The notes beneath the pieces are model-generated. The model ran no database searches. It saw only the letters and a program-made list of their open reading frames with translations, and was not told where the DNA came from. From positions 22,951,536 through 23,015,535 of the forward strand of contig NC_067198.1 of the NCBI RefSeq assembly GCF_000699445.3: a DNA stretch of 64,000 bases, written 5' to 3'. This document shows positions 34,740 through 45,657 of this stretch, piece by piece. Positions within the stretch are counted from its first letter, which is position 1, and each line of letters begins with the position of its first letter. Position numbers and translations under genes: made by a program. The stretch comes from Schistosoma haematobium (lineage: Eukaryota; Platyhelminthes; Trematoda; Strigeidida; Schistosomatidae).

Positions 34740-37600
34740 TTAACGGTGACCGTAGCTGGCGAACATAGCCGTCTGTTATACGTCACAGATATGATGATGC
34801 TACCTCGCAGAAGTTAACGTTCTTCCAGTGAATTCTAACGACCGACTTCACGAACCAGTTTTAAATCTACATGTGGCAAACGAAAAGCCTATCGCCACAT
34901 ACGGTAAAAGTTACGTTTATCTGAACGTGGGTTTACACAAACCCATTCACTGGATCTTCGTTGGTGCAGATGTTTCTATGCCAATCATTGGTATGGACCT
35001 TCTACAATGCCGTAATCTAATCATCGATACGCGCAAACGGAGGCTAGTAGACGGAAACACTAATTTGTCTGTTTGCGTAACTTATTTTCTGGTTGCAGAT
35101 TATCTCCAGTCATAATTAAGCACATAATAGACCCATTTTATCAACCACTACTCGATAAGTATCCTAGGATACAGCAATCGCAACCGAAATTGCCGTGTGT
35201 AACCAGCAACGTTACACATTACGTCACGACTACTGGGACAACTGTATTTTTGAAAGTAGACCGACTGGCTCCCGAAAACCAAAAACGAATCCGACCACAT
35301 GATAGACTTAGGTATCATAAGACCGTCAAACAGCCCATGAGCATCTCCGTTGCACATAGTCCCTAAAAATGACAGCAACGATTGGCGTCCAACTGGTGAC
35401 TATCGGCGACTGAATGCGGAAACCATTCCCGATCGTTACCCGTGTCCTCACATTCACGATTTGACAGCTACCTTGAATGGCACAACTGTCTTTTCGAAAA
35501 TCGACTTGGTTAAAGCGTATAACCAAATCCCTATGGCTACAGACGATATACCGAAAACAGCTACCATAACTCCCTGTGAACTCCAAAAATTTTTGCGAAT
35601 GTCCTTCGGTCTAAGAAACGCTGCCCAAACACTTCAAATGTTCAAAGACGACGTTTTTCGAGGTCTCAACTTCGTACATGCGTATGTTGACGTCTGTCTA
35701 ATAGCAATTCCGGACAGAGAATCGTATCTCCAGCAACCGGATCTTGTTTTCGAACGACTACGAAAACATGGCATTAATGTAATCATTCAGAAATGCCAAA
35801 TCGGAACTGACTCATCAGACTTCCTAGGACACACTATAGATGCGCAAGGCATTCGACCTTTAGAACCAAAGTAGCGACCATTCTGGATTACCCAGAACCG
35901 ACCACCATCAAGCAATTACGCACGTTTAACGGCCTGGTAAGTTTCTATAGATAATTCATACCGAAATGCGCGTTACTTATGAAACCTTTTACAGACCAAC
36001 TTCGTGGAAATGCGAAATCCATCAATTTGGACGACACTGCGCGAAAAGCATTCTCCACGGTTAAGTAACTTATCGCTCAGGCAACAATGCTTGCTCGTCA
36101 GGACACTGAAGCACCCATTAGTATCGCAGTAGATGCATCCGACTCAGCAATCAGAGGAGTCTTACAACAATGTATTAACCACTCCTGTCAACCTTTGTCA
36201 TTTTTCTTGAGACGGTTGCTAGACACCGAATCAAGGTACAGCACATTCGGCTGGGACCTCCTAGCTATGTATTGTGCTGTACTGCATTTTCAACACAATA
36301 TCGAAGGCCGTGAATTCATCCCTTTCACTGACTAAAAACCGCTTACCTTCTCTTTAAACTCTTCTTCAGCCAGGTACTCAACTTGTGAGTGTCGACAATT
36401 GGACTACATTTCGCAGTTTACTTTAGATATTCAACACATTTCTGGAGCAAACAATGTAGTCAAAGACGCCTTGTCTCGAATGACGTCCTTCAACAGTTTC
36501 CAACGATTCGACTTTTTAAACTCGCCCAACTTCAAAAAGAAGACAATGATCTTCAGCACGAGTTATCGTCTACAACACTTAAACTACGCATCAAACAGAT
36601 GGGAACAGGTAAGGAAACCTTACTTTGTGACACATCTACAGGTAGGGATCGCCCAATCGTGCCGAAACATTATCGACGCAATGTCTTCAATACATTGCAC
36701 AAACTTTCTCATCCAGGTGTCCGTGAAACCATCAAGCTTATAGCAGAATGGTTTTGCTGGCCTGGCATGAATAAAGACGTGCGGAAGTGGGCATGCTCCT
36801 GTGTAAGCTGCCAAAAATCTAAGGTTATCGCTACAGACCGCGGACGTCAGTTCGAATCCATACTTTTCCGTCGTCTGACCACACTTTTAGGAATCAAACT
36901 TTTACGAACGACCAACTGCCACCCACAAGTAAACGAGTGGGTAGAATGTTTTCACCGACAACTAGGAGCTTCACTATCAGCTGCGAACGTTTCACATTAG
37001 ATCGACGCTCTTCCACTCGTCTTACTAGGTATTCGCAATACAGTCAAAGCTGACATTGGATACACTGCAGCTCAACTCGTTTATGGAACGACACTTCGAC
37101 TTCCAGGAGAATTCGTGGATCCTTCATCCTCTTCAATGAACATGGATCTAACCTCCTACATGAACAGGCTTACAGACGCAATGCGTTGAGTTAAAGCTGT
37201 TTCCACTCGACCGCAATCAACTGATATTTTCGTTCAACCCGACTTACGACATAGTACACACGTTTTCGTTCATCGAGACTCACATCGACGACCTATCGAA
37301 TCAGCGTACAAAGGATCCTTCAAAGTTCTTCAACGCGAACCTAAGTACTATGTAATCGATAAGAGCGGAACCAACAACAGCATCGATCGCCTCAAAGCAG
37401 CGTGTTTAGAAGGAACTCCTATCTACCTCGATTTTCCTTCAGTACAATCGTACGACACGGCTCCTACACGTATAATACCTCATCTGACAGCCAACATGCA
37501 TGATGATACTTCGACAGTATCCGAAAATAAACATAAAACAACGAGTTCTGGAAGAAGAGTAAGATTTCCAGAACATTTAAACGACTGTTGCACGTAAAAC
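34740..37600 (+). pseudogene. Pol remnant of the gypsy-like element
   Basis: A protease relic at 34740-35090 keeps GADVSMPIIGMDLL but lacks the DTG active-site region. The reverse transcriptase at 35230-35874 has WRPTGDYRRLNA, FSKIDLVKAYNQIPM and YVDVCLIA where YVDD is expected. RNase H remnants lie at 36087-36490 (AVDASDSAIRGVLQQ, ISGANNVVKDALSR). The integrase zinc region at 36680-36820 (HPGVRETIKLI, CVSCQKSK) runs straight into ATDRGRQFES, so the core part with the first catalytic aspartate is deleted. The end reads RRVRFPEHLNDCC. Confidence 0.85.
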
Positions 37601-37823
37601 ACCAGTTAACAGTTTGCTTCATCTCGATTTTCCATGACATTATATATAATATAAATTTTTTTATATGCTTATATTTGTATTTATTTATTATCTGGCTAAT
37701 ACGTATATTAAAAGTTTTTAATAAACAAACACACAAAAAAACAATTGTAGAAATTCACTTTAACGTTATTTACACTTTTTCGCCCATTTTGTGTTTTAAA
37801 GCCCTTACGAGTTTATTTCGACA

Positions 37824-38146
37824 TGCACTTACATAAATAAATCCCCAAAATACATAGCTCTGTAAGTTTTCGACATTGGATGTTGACCACATGTTTTAAT
37901 GAACCACCCAGCTGAAGGCACTCGTTCATGCATCCGCACCAAATCACGAGTGGGAACGCCGTGCTCAACATCTACTGCAATCGCTAGCCAGATTAGATCA
38001 GACGATTCTAGATATATTGATAGTATATCAAATATATCTTCGAACATCCTCGCTTCTGTCTTTTCATTTCACTTGGTGAGTACACTTTATATTAGGTGTT
38101 ATTGGTTATAGCGTTGTCCAACTCTGAATACCTGTAGCACCTTTAG
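37824..38146 (+). repeat. 3' LTR of the gypsy-like element
   Basis: Shares ACCACCCAGCTGAAGGC, ACGAGTGGGAACGCCGTGCT, TTAGATCAGACGATTCTAGA and GTTATTGGTTATAGCGTTGT with the 5' LTR. Limits are approximate, set by a TG start and the end of similarity. Confidence 0.7.
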
Positions 38147-38575
38147 TATATTATAGCAAAATGCTATCTTTAATCTCTATCTATATACCAATTTCCATTT
38201 TCAAGGGTTCCTGGGAAGTGACTTGGGATGCCCCATCCAGTAGAGAATTTCAGGACTTGACTACTTTTAAAGAATGAAAGTTGTTATGACAGTCCAGTTT
38301 TTGTGTTGTTTCACTAATTTCTCAAGATTACTTTAGATTTGTGTCATATTGTGTATACTGTAAATCCCATTATTGAGTGCTATTTTATGGTTCTTATGTG
38401 TCTGTGGTAAATAATTATTACGCTTACAGTACAGTTAAATATTTTATGTTGTGCATTAAACCCATCATACTGAGTGCTCCGAATTTCAGTTCTTGATTAT
38501 GCCTTGTTGAAGTTCTAGCTCTATTGGGATCAGTTCTATTTACCTATATTATTCTAAATTCACATCTGGAGTCGC
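38147..38575. other. Between retroelements, nothing recognised
   Basis: No ORF or clear repeat. The part near 38470-38575 may be a decayed LTR of the next gag relic. Confidence 0.4.
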
Positions 38576-39450
38576 AATTCAAATGAATTCAAGCAACTTG
38601 GGGTAACTGAACATCAACACGTCACCCCGGGGGAGGAAGACTATTTAGAATGTTTTATGCTTGGTGTTTGTCACATAACTTCAGGGAAGACAACATTTTA
38701 ACTAATTGTGTTACTGCTATTGGGAGATAAGCCTATGATTTATTGAAGAAACTTCCATAACCCAAAAAACTATTCTACTTTCGTTAAACAGACCAAAGAG
38801 ATTAGTAACAGATCATTTTCACGGAACATTCGAATCAGACTATCTGAGATTATATTTTACGGCGTTAGTTACAAGCTTCCTTGTGAAACTTATTGACTGT
38901 TGGTACAAATGATTTGAAGCAAGAGAACAGTTCATATAAATCCCTTCCCGCACCTTTCATATAGCTAAGGACTTATGTTTTACTTATAGAAGTGTAAATG
39001 ATGATCCCTGTGCTTCCGTTACGAAACATGATGTAGTTTCATTAACAAATATGGACTAGATTTCTATACTGCAGAAACTTCCGCCTTCTAACAAGAACAA
39101 TTCAGAAAAGCACTTGTGATTCGTCTTGGGGTATTAAGCTATGTCTTTCATCTGGCAAATTGCATCTTATTTCATATCAATTTCGTTATGCACGTTACCG
39201 TAAGTGTAGAAGGACTGGACATATGCAAAAGTTTGCAAAAGCTCCAAGCCGTTTACTAATAAAATACTGGACGATGGTAGATCAAGACTAGCTGATTCGG
39301 ACAGAGGATGGGTTTAAAGATGCCACAAGTATTCAGAGTTTGATAACGCCTTAACCATTAACATCTTTTATAACCGAAGTATGCCAACCCAGTGAAATCG
39401 GAAGTCAGAAGTGAAGAGGTTCGGTGACATATTTGATAGGTTACTAGTAT
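38576..39450 (+). pseudogene. Decayed LTR-retrotransposon gag
   Basis: With frame changes it reads EEDYLECFMLGV, AYDLLKKLP and CLSSGKLHLISYQFRYARYR with KCRRTGHMQ. These align in order with DYLERFEIWAM, PYSLLKTLAL and the zinc-knuckle region CLSCDKFHS...CFKCGEIGHIQ of the gag at 40840-41587. The knuckle cysteines are partly lost. No pol follows. Confidence 0.65.
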
Positions 39451-39739
39451 ATCAAAAATGATTAATTTAAGCTGGCTAATGGTTGTGTAGAATTACGGTC
39501 TACTATGATATTAGTACTGCTCTAATAATAGACCTAATCCTAAAATTGTAGATTTGTCATGATATAACTGCCTAATCTGTAAGATCTTACGTGGAAGTCA
39601 CATCATCGTCTACACCAACTCACTGTATCGTAACAACTACCAATACATGATGTAGAACAAGGTTAGGTTAGAGAAGGAACAATATATTTAATATGAATAG
39701 AAGACATAAGGTAACATTCAGATGGACCACGCCTGCATG

Positions 39740-39990
39740 GTCGAGCCATGACATCCGATCAACTCCAGTCCATTCATTCCATTGTTCGCGCCTTCTCCAT
39801 CGTTACGTATTTATCTGCGTTAAATATTGAATATCTGTTTTCTGAGTAGTCTCGTGTTCAGCTTTGTGGATTGTGCGGTTATTGTTCAATGCCACTACAG
39901 TTGTAGATGTGTGGAACGACAAACCCACTTGCGATCTGGTGCGGATGCGTGACCAAGGGCCTTCAGATAGTTGCGTCCAGTAAAACCAAC
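39740..39990 (-). repeat. LTR-like fragment, inverted
   Basis: On the minus strand it reads GCATCCGCACCAGATCGCAA and then GTAGTGGCATTGAACAATAA with CACAAAGCTGAACACGAGAC. The same blocks occur on the plus strand at 33063-33085 and 33220-33275 within the 5' LTR of the gypsy-like element, including its extra insert. An ORF at 39907-40119 across it is not a gene. Confidence 0.55.
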
Positions 39991-40205
39991 ACAGTTAGCA
40001 TCAAATTTCGAGGACTTACAGAACTATTGGTATTGAGGATTCATTTACTGCTACATGTACGTTATCGTTCACGACCATTTGCAGAAGTACTTCTCACTTT
40101 GTGCAAAAATAATCGCTAAAACAGGCAAGTCACATTCATTCATTGTTGATACTAGTAGCATAGAGTCAATCATTCCCAAGTGAAATTTATTTTTTCTTTA
40201 TAATG

Positions 40206-40206
<1 letters not shown>

Positions 40207-40247
<41 letters not shown>

Positions 40248-40261
40248 ATATATATATATAT
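40207..40261 (+). repeat. TATC microsatellite passing into TA repeat
   Basis: An uninterrupted run of about eleven TCTA units followed by about eight TA units. Confidence 0.95.
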
Positions 40262-40329
40262 CTGTTAATCATATTCTGCTATTAGATTAATGTAGTAATG
40301 CTTGAGACAAGTTGACTAACTAATATTCT

Positions 40330-40590
40330 TGACAGTTTGTATTCTTATTGTGGCGGTAAATAAATCCTCAAATTAAACAGTTCTGTATGTCTCTGATAAT
40401 GAACCCCCCCCCGATTTACTGGACATACCCTAGCTTAATCCACTGAGTCACGCATTTGCACGAAATCACGAGTAGATACATCGTGCGAAGAAACTTTGCA
40501 GCTACTACCCAGCTAAAACCAAATGTTTCTAGATATATCTATGACTTCTCAATTATGTATTCGAACTACTACTCTGCTAACTTCTAATTT
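40330..40590 (+). repeat. Solo LTR-like copy related to the gypsy element
   Basis: TGTGGCGGTAAATAAATCC, GTCACGCATTTGCACGAAAT, CACGAGTAGATACATCGTGC and TTTCTAGATATAT follow the order of the 3' LTR at 37824-38146. Strongly diverged. Confidence 0.55.
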
Positions 40591-40602
40591 GAACGTGTAT
40601 AG

Positions 40603-40824
40603 ATAATAAGGAGTATTTGAATTATATTATTAAAAAATTAACGTATATCTTATATGGATAAGTGTGGTGTTTGAATGAACTAATGATACCTTTGCACTTG
40701 TTAAATGCTTGATTTCGAATTCCAAATACAGTACATTCGTTCGTGCTTATCTTGTACTTCTTGATCCGATTACGTTATTTCTGGGATTCTTAGTTCATAC
40801 TATAATTCAAATACTCCTAATTAT
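40603..40824 (+). repeat. LTR-like unit with 24-bp terminal inverted repeats
   Basis: It starts ATAATAAGGAGTATTTGAAT and ends with the complement (ATTCAAATACTCCTAATTAT); 23 of 24 terminal bases pair. Its interior (TTATATGGATAAGTGTGGTG, GAACTAATGATACCTTTGCA, AATACAGTACATTCGTTCGT) recurs in reverse complement at 41600-41765. Confidence 0.8.
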
Positions 40825-40839
40825 CACATTGGCGTCGCG

Positions 40840-41103
40840 ATGGAGCCTGTCATGGAATTGTTGGATATACATTCAGATTTTGACGCTTTTGAGGATTACT
40901 TGGAAAGGTTCGAAATCTGGGCTATGACCAAGGAAGATGTTGAGGATGTTAATATTGTGGCACGTTTCCTTACATTCACCGGAAAAGAACCATACAGCTT
41001 ATTAAAAACTCTGGCTTTATCAGAAAAGCCCATTTCGCTTCCTTATGCAACTCTCAAGGAACCACTGCTAGACTATGTTAAGTATAAAAATTTTGAAATG
41101 CGG
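40840..41103 (+). pseudogene. Gag, N-terminal part
   Basis: An 88-codon ORF beginning MEPVMELLDIHSDFDAFEDY, followed by FEIWAMTKEDVEDVN and PYSLLKTLALSEKPISLPY. It is a retrotransposon Gag of the type common in schistosomes. A stop after FEMR separates it from the zinc-knuckle part, which continues in another frame. Confidence 0.8.
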
Positions 41104-41245
41104 TAAATGAGGGAGATTTCATAAAATTATTCATCAGGACATCAAAAACTCCACTACTTTACTACGTTATTCCAATCCAATGCGTACTCAACGTTATGCT
41201 GATAATGCATTGAGGATATGAGATACAGTTCACGAAGGTGAGATC

Positions 41246-41587
41246 ATGTTTGATAAATGTTTATCCTGTGACAAATTTCATTCACGTAATTCATGTGCAT
41301 TTCGTAATGCTAAATGTTTTAAATGTGGTGAGATTGGACACATTCAGTCAGTTTGTCATACTACAGTTCATTCCGCTGCAACTAATATTAAAATTTGTAG
41401 TTGTGATCCTATTAATTTGGATGTTTCTAACGATCATTTATCGTTATTCACGACTTCCAAAAGCGGTATAGAGTCACATAACAGACCAGAGTTAAATGAA
41501 ACCCAGAATCCTTGTGAGACAACAGTTTCTAATCAGTCATCGTATCAGATTTCTCACTTTATTGTACCAGATACGGTCTATGATAAT
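41246..41587 (+). pseudogene. Gag, zinc-knuckle part
   Basis: A 114-codon ORF with CLSCDKFHSRNSC and CFKCGEIGHIQSVC, the second being a CX2CX4HX4C nucleic-acid-binding knuckle. It ends SHFIVPDTVYDN and its stop codon lies at the start of the right-hand inverted LTR-like unit, so the protein is cut off before any protease. Confidence 0.85.
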
Positions 41588-41806
41588 TAGGAGTATTTGA
41601 ATCATAGTACGAACTAAGAATCCCAGAAATATAGCAATTGAATCAAGAAGTACGAGATAAGGACGAACGAATGTACTGTATTTGGAATTCGAAATCAAGC
41701 ATTTAACAAGTGCAAAGGTATCATTAGTTCATTCAAACACCACACTTATCCATATAAGATTTATGTAAATTTCTTCATATGACTGAATTTTATTCTCAAA
41801 TTCAAA
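41583..41806 (-). repeat. Right LTR-like unit, inverted relative to the left unit
   Basis: Starts ATAATTAGGAGTATTTGAAT and carries the reverse complement of the left unit's interior through CCACACTTATCCATATAAGA. Similarity fades after about 41770. Confidence 0.8.
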
Positions 41807-41989
41807 TCACACACCTCTATATAGCAGTTCACAACTAAATGAACGGAATAATGAATGAAAATTCTGGAAATTGTACTTCTACTGGGTATTAAAATAGGAT
41901 TGTTATATTCAAGTTTAATGACAGGGAAGTTAATTCATAGCCTATAAATATAAACATCTGTTGCTTTGTTTAACGAGATATACTTGTGT

Positions 41990-42718
41990 GGCCCTTGAAT
42001 TTTGTCATCATTTAGATCAGACGATGTCGCCGAAAGGGCTCTCCACTTTAGTGGCCCGAGTTCTGACTCCAATTAGATCGTATGAATGTTTTTTATCGCC
42101 TATCCTCGTATATAATCATCTACTTAAATCGCGTTAGTCAGTAACGGAATTAAACAAGTCAAATAACGAGAATGAACTTTTGAATACATATATTTCGTAT
42201 ATAAAACGAATAGAATAGAGAGAAGAGAAACGACGCAGAGTCGAGCTGGCTGGTAAGCCAACTCCCATTTAACCAAGCGTTAATCAATATTTATAGTTAC
42301 ACAAAAGTAAGTTACAGACATGTGATGAATAATGGGATAAGAAGTGTACACACACCTACGCGCTCATATAAAAACAGTCAAGATTGATAAGCGAATAATT
42401 AACAAGGTCAGAATGTGACTTAGGTAGAGTGAATAGATTAGGCTGTCTGAAAGCTAGAATAAAGTATATGGGCTTAACATAATGACTGACACTACATACT
42501 TCTTGATGATATTTTCAGTGAAATATAAGTTCCTTGAAATCATAAACTTCTTGAGGATACTGGACTTTGGTACTGAGGTACGAATTTGCTCCTATACGCG
42601 TCTGGTTTTCATGATAAGCGTTTCCTATTTTTATGCCGACCAAAGATGTAAATGATCTCAGGCTCCTTTGTCTTCTTAATTATTACATTCATTTTAGTAA
42701 TGTAGAGGTAGAGATTGT
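41990..42718. repeat. Unclassified, possibly LTR-derived sequence
   Basis: Contains CTGACTCCAATTAGATCGTA, a stretch with GAGCTGGCTGGTAAGCCAAC (imperfect palindrome) and CACACACCTACGCGCTC. It looks unlike the surrounding AT-rich DNA, but no second copy lies in the window, so the assignment is weak. Confidence 0.25.
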
Positions 42719-42990
42719 CTAACCTGATTGCTGAAGTTTCTGTTGGACCAGCATAATTTGGCTTGAATGGTCTACTGAGAGACTGAGGCGGCTGGGCGAG
42801 AGATCTTCGAACTTATCTTTGTGGTTGGTTACGCGTTTATAAGGACGGTAAATGACTCCAAACGATGTAAGCACTAAATGCTGGTCTGTTTGACCTGGCA
42901 AATGTACTTCTGATAGCAATAGTTTCGCCCAATGTTTCTTGCTGTCCCCGGATAAATGCTTTTACTTACTTTTTGTAGTTCCGCCATCTT
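42719..42990 (-). pseudogene. Unknown coding-like fragment
   Basis: The minus strand reads HLSGDSKKHWAKLLLSEVHL and continues without a stop through PGQTDQHLVLTSFGVIYRPY to LVQQKLQQSG. GC content and lack of stops over about 240 bp make chance less likely. A stop cuts it at the upstream side. I do not recognise the family; a retroelement fragment is the likeliest guess given the neighbours. Confidence 0.3.
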
Positions 42991-43019
42991 TTAACATTTT
43001 GGATAGATCATATTCCGAA

Positions 43020-43560
43020 AATGATAACCTAGGCAAACTGCTTAAAACTTAAGTAAATTGTCGATTGAAGATAGTCCGTCGCTTTTCTTTCTCAAGATAC
43101 TTATATTTTAACTAGAATTACTGGTTCACAACAATTTGTCTAGTGGTTTGAAAGTACTTCAGTTAAAACGACTTAGAGCAAAGTGATGAGAATTGTGTAC
43201 TGAAACTTCTAAAAAGCTGTCACTAGTGCTTAATTTTCTAATTCATCGTACGTGGATATTTGTTCATTTCAAAGATAGTTTTCATCGATTGGCGATCCAA
43301 AGAGAAATATTGTTTGAAACCACTCAGGAGGCAGCGAATGATATTTTTTAAGGAGATAAATGCCCACGATAACAGACCAAAAAACCTTCCAGTGCTTATA
43401 ACTAGTTTGATTAAGTCAATTAATTTAGTTTATTACCTTACCAACAGGGTAAAAATAAAAAAGAGAGTGAATAAGTGACGTGGTAAATGATAATAATGTA
43501 GATTGTTTGGTCGTTAATCGAAGCGTGAATAGAATTTTCAGTAAATATCGTCATTTTCAT
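43020..43560. other. No feature seen
   Basis: AT-rich; an ORF at 43260-43478 has no recognisable feature. Confidence 0.4.
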
Positions 43561-43562
43561 TT

Positions 43563-44065
43563 TATTTGTGTGTGGGTTGTGATACTGTTCAGGTGCCCAG
43601 ACTGAAGCAGGTGGTTTTCTTAGGTGGCCACACCCCGACCCTTTGACCTAAAGGTCTGACTCACAAGGCAGTGAAGCATCGTGAGAAGATGCAGTCCCAT
43701 AGTAGCCGGTGACCAATAATTGGTTCATACGCCATTTCTTCCTTCAGGATACTGGAGCCCATATGCACCATTGGTTCGAAATCAGGGTTTCCCAACTCCC
43801 CTAGGTGGATCCTCCATATCCACTAACCCGGTAAAGCGCCGGACATTCGCTTTTTGTCCTCTCAATTTCGTAAACAACATCCCAGCCACGAGAAGGCAAT
43901 GAGTAGGACTTCCCTGGTAGAGGCTATATGCGCGTGGTCACGTGAGAGCATTTGGAGAGGGAGAGCGAACTCTCCCCACTGTCGGCCGTATCAGGGCATT
44001 TGGAGGCGCATATATTTATGGTGCCCCCTCGTACCAATATTTATGTGTTCAAATAAATAAAATAA
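43563..44065. mobile_element. SINE-like element copy with inverted 5' part
   Basis: From 43563 to about 44004 the sequence is the reverse complement of the element at 26060, from near its CAGTATCACA word back to its 5' end. From 44005 to 44065 it is the element's 3' end in forward orientation (GCGCATATATTTATGGTGCC, then CAATATTTATGTGTT and an AAATAAATAAAATAATAAA tail). About 30 bases of the element are missing at the inversion point. This is the structure left by twin priming. An ORF at 43854-44060 crosses the joint and is not a gene. Confidence 0.8.
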
Positions 44066-44302
44066 TAAATTACAAACAGATCATAACTGTTCTCTCAGCT
44101 ACTTCTGTTTAATATACATTGAATGCTATGATTACATTACCAAATCAGTACAAAACTGCTTTATGCATAGAGAAGAGAAAACTGTATGTTTTGTAATTAA
44201 ATTTATTCACTAATAAAAGACTTTGTTGAATGATGAAGAATCTGGAGTAGTTGAAGTTAATTTACATGAAAAAATACACAAGTTCTGAAGGAAGGTAAAT
44301 TC

Positions 44303-44367
<65 letters not shown>
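44303..44367 (+). repeat. ATT/TTA microsatellite
   Basis: About twenty-one TTA units without interruption. Confidence 0.95.
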
Positions 44368-44369
44368 GC

Positions 44370-45657
44370 AGGCTATACTAGTGTACTCTAATGCTTCACT
44401 TGTAGACGATTTTAATAACTTTCCGGGTTCAAACATTAAATCCACAACATATAAATCTCTATACGTTTGAGATTTCTACAAAAAAGCAACAAAGGTTTTT
44501 GAAATTAGTCATTCAAGCAGTTGATAATGGAAAAAATGGTAAAAAACAGTTAGCCGACAAGTCAGAGGTTAATCAATTAAAAATTTAAAGATTGAGACAG
44601 TGAATTAAATTTTCTAAAAACTTCACACGTAACATCTTTTAGGATGAAGATTTCCCTTAACTTCACAGAAGATTTTTCATCATTTACTGTTTGTGATTTT
44701 CAAACCATACAGTTCAGCTTGATTTTGCCCATCCTGACTGGTCTTTTTTATCTCTAATTTTGATTCGAAAATAGTCAAATATTGTGATAGCTCATATGCC
44801 TTATAATGTGTATAAGAACAGTCTACGTACTCATATTTTTTCATCAGTACTTAACAGAAAGATATTCACTGTTCATTGAATAATTCCAAACAGAAACTTA
44901 GTCATCAGAAATAATATAGTTGAGTGACCAACTTATAGATAAGTTGAAAATTAATTTAACCATTTCATTGTCTGATTAAGCTAGTTAAATTTGGATTATC
45001 TGAAAAGTTTACTTCCATAATAACTGTCTACAAATACACTTTAAGTGAAATTCAATTACTGATAACAATCGCTAAAGTTTAATACTGGAAAACACAAACC
45101 GGTCATAAAAGTGTGGTGTGAGATTTTGAAATAGTTTGCCAATTGACACAAAGTGTAACTGGATTAATAATCAATTAGATTTAAGCTTGTGTTTATTGTT
45201 ATTATTACCGATAAATATAAACAAACAGTTAGTGTAAATCAGAAATCACGTTAATAATTACTTATTTGATGTATGAAAAAGATATTTCTGTAAGCTCAAA
45301 AAAAAAATTAATATCTTTTTTTAAATTCTAGAACGTGGACTGTTTTTGAAAGCAACCTAACCTGTGAACTAATTGCTCATGCTTCGAGGAACACGATTAA
45401 TAAAAGTCAATAAGGTAATCGATCACTGAATCGTAACTAAATATTATATTGCGAATTCCTTTGTCATGAGTTTGTGTAATTAAGTGAATAAACAGCTTGG
45501 GACAGTGACCAATTCATTTAAGTTGTTAATCAGATATCTATGACTAAATATTAAGAATCATAAAGTGATATAAACTTTTTGTATTCATAGTAAACTGTGA
45601 ATTTTTCGTATAATTCCGCTAATTCACAATGCTTCTTTCATAGAAAACATTTAAAAT
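44370..45657. other. 3' flank of last recognised ARMC3 exon
   Basis: I searched here on the minus strand for the missing C-terminal ARMC3 exon (the DLM...HPG-type end of the EDR1 domain) and did not find it. Nothing else is supported. Confidence 0.4.

Larger units (their letters stand above)
33012..38146 (+). mobile_element. Gypsy-like LTR retrotransposon, decayed
   Basis: Two related terminal repeats flank gag, protease, reverse transcriptase, RNase H and integrase remnants in the Ty3/gypsy order. Many stops and frameshifts break it, the integrase lacks its first part, and the protease lacks the DTG region. The LTRs differ at many sites, so the insertion is old. It belongs to the broad gypsy group (schistosome families such as Boudicca, Saci and Gulliver are known); I cannot name the family from sequence alone. 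Confidence 0.85.
40596..41806 (+). mobile_element. Short gag-only element with LTR-like ends in opposite orientation
   Basis: A 222-bp unit at 40603-40824 and its reverse complement from 41583 flank a Gag coding stretch; no protease, reverse transcriptase or integrase is present between them. The left unit ends TCCTAATTATCACA followed by TTGGCGTCGCGATGG, which fits an LTR end plus primer binding site plus the Gag start. The inverted arrangement is unusual, since LTRs are normally direct repeats. It may be a gag-only (TR-GAG-like) element with one LTR inverted, or a nested insertion. Confidence 0.65.
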
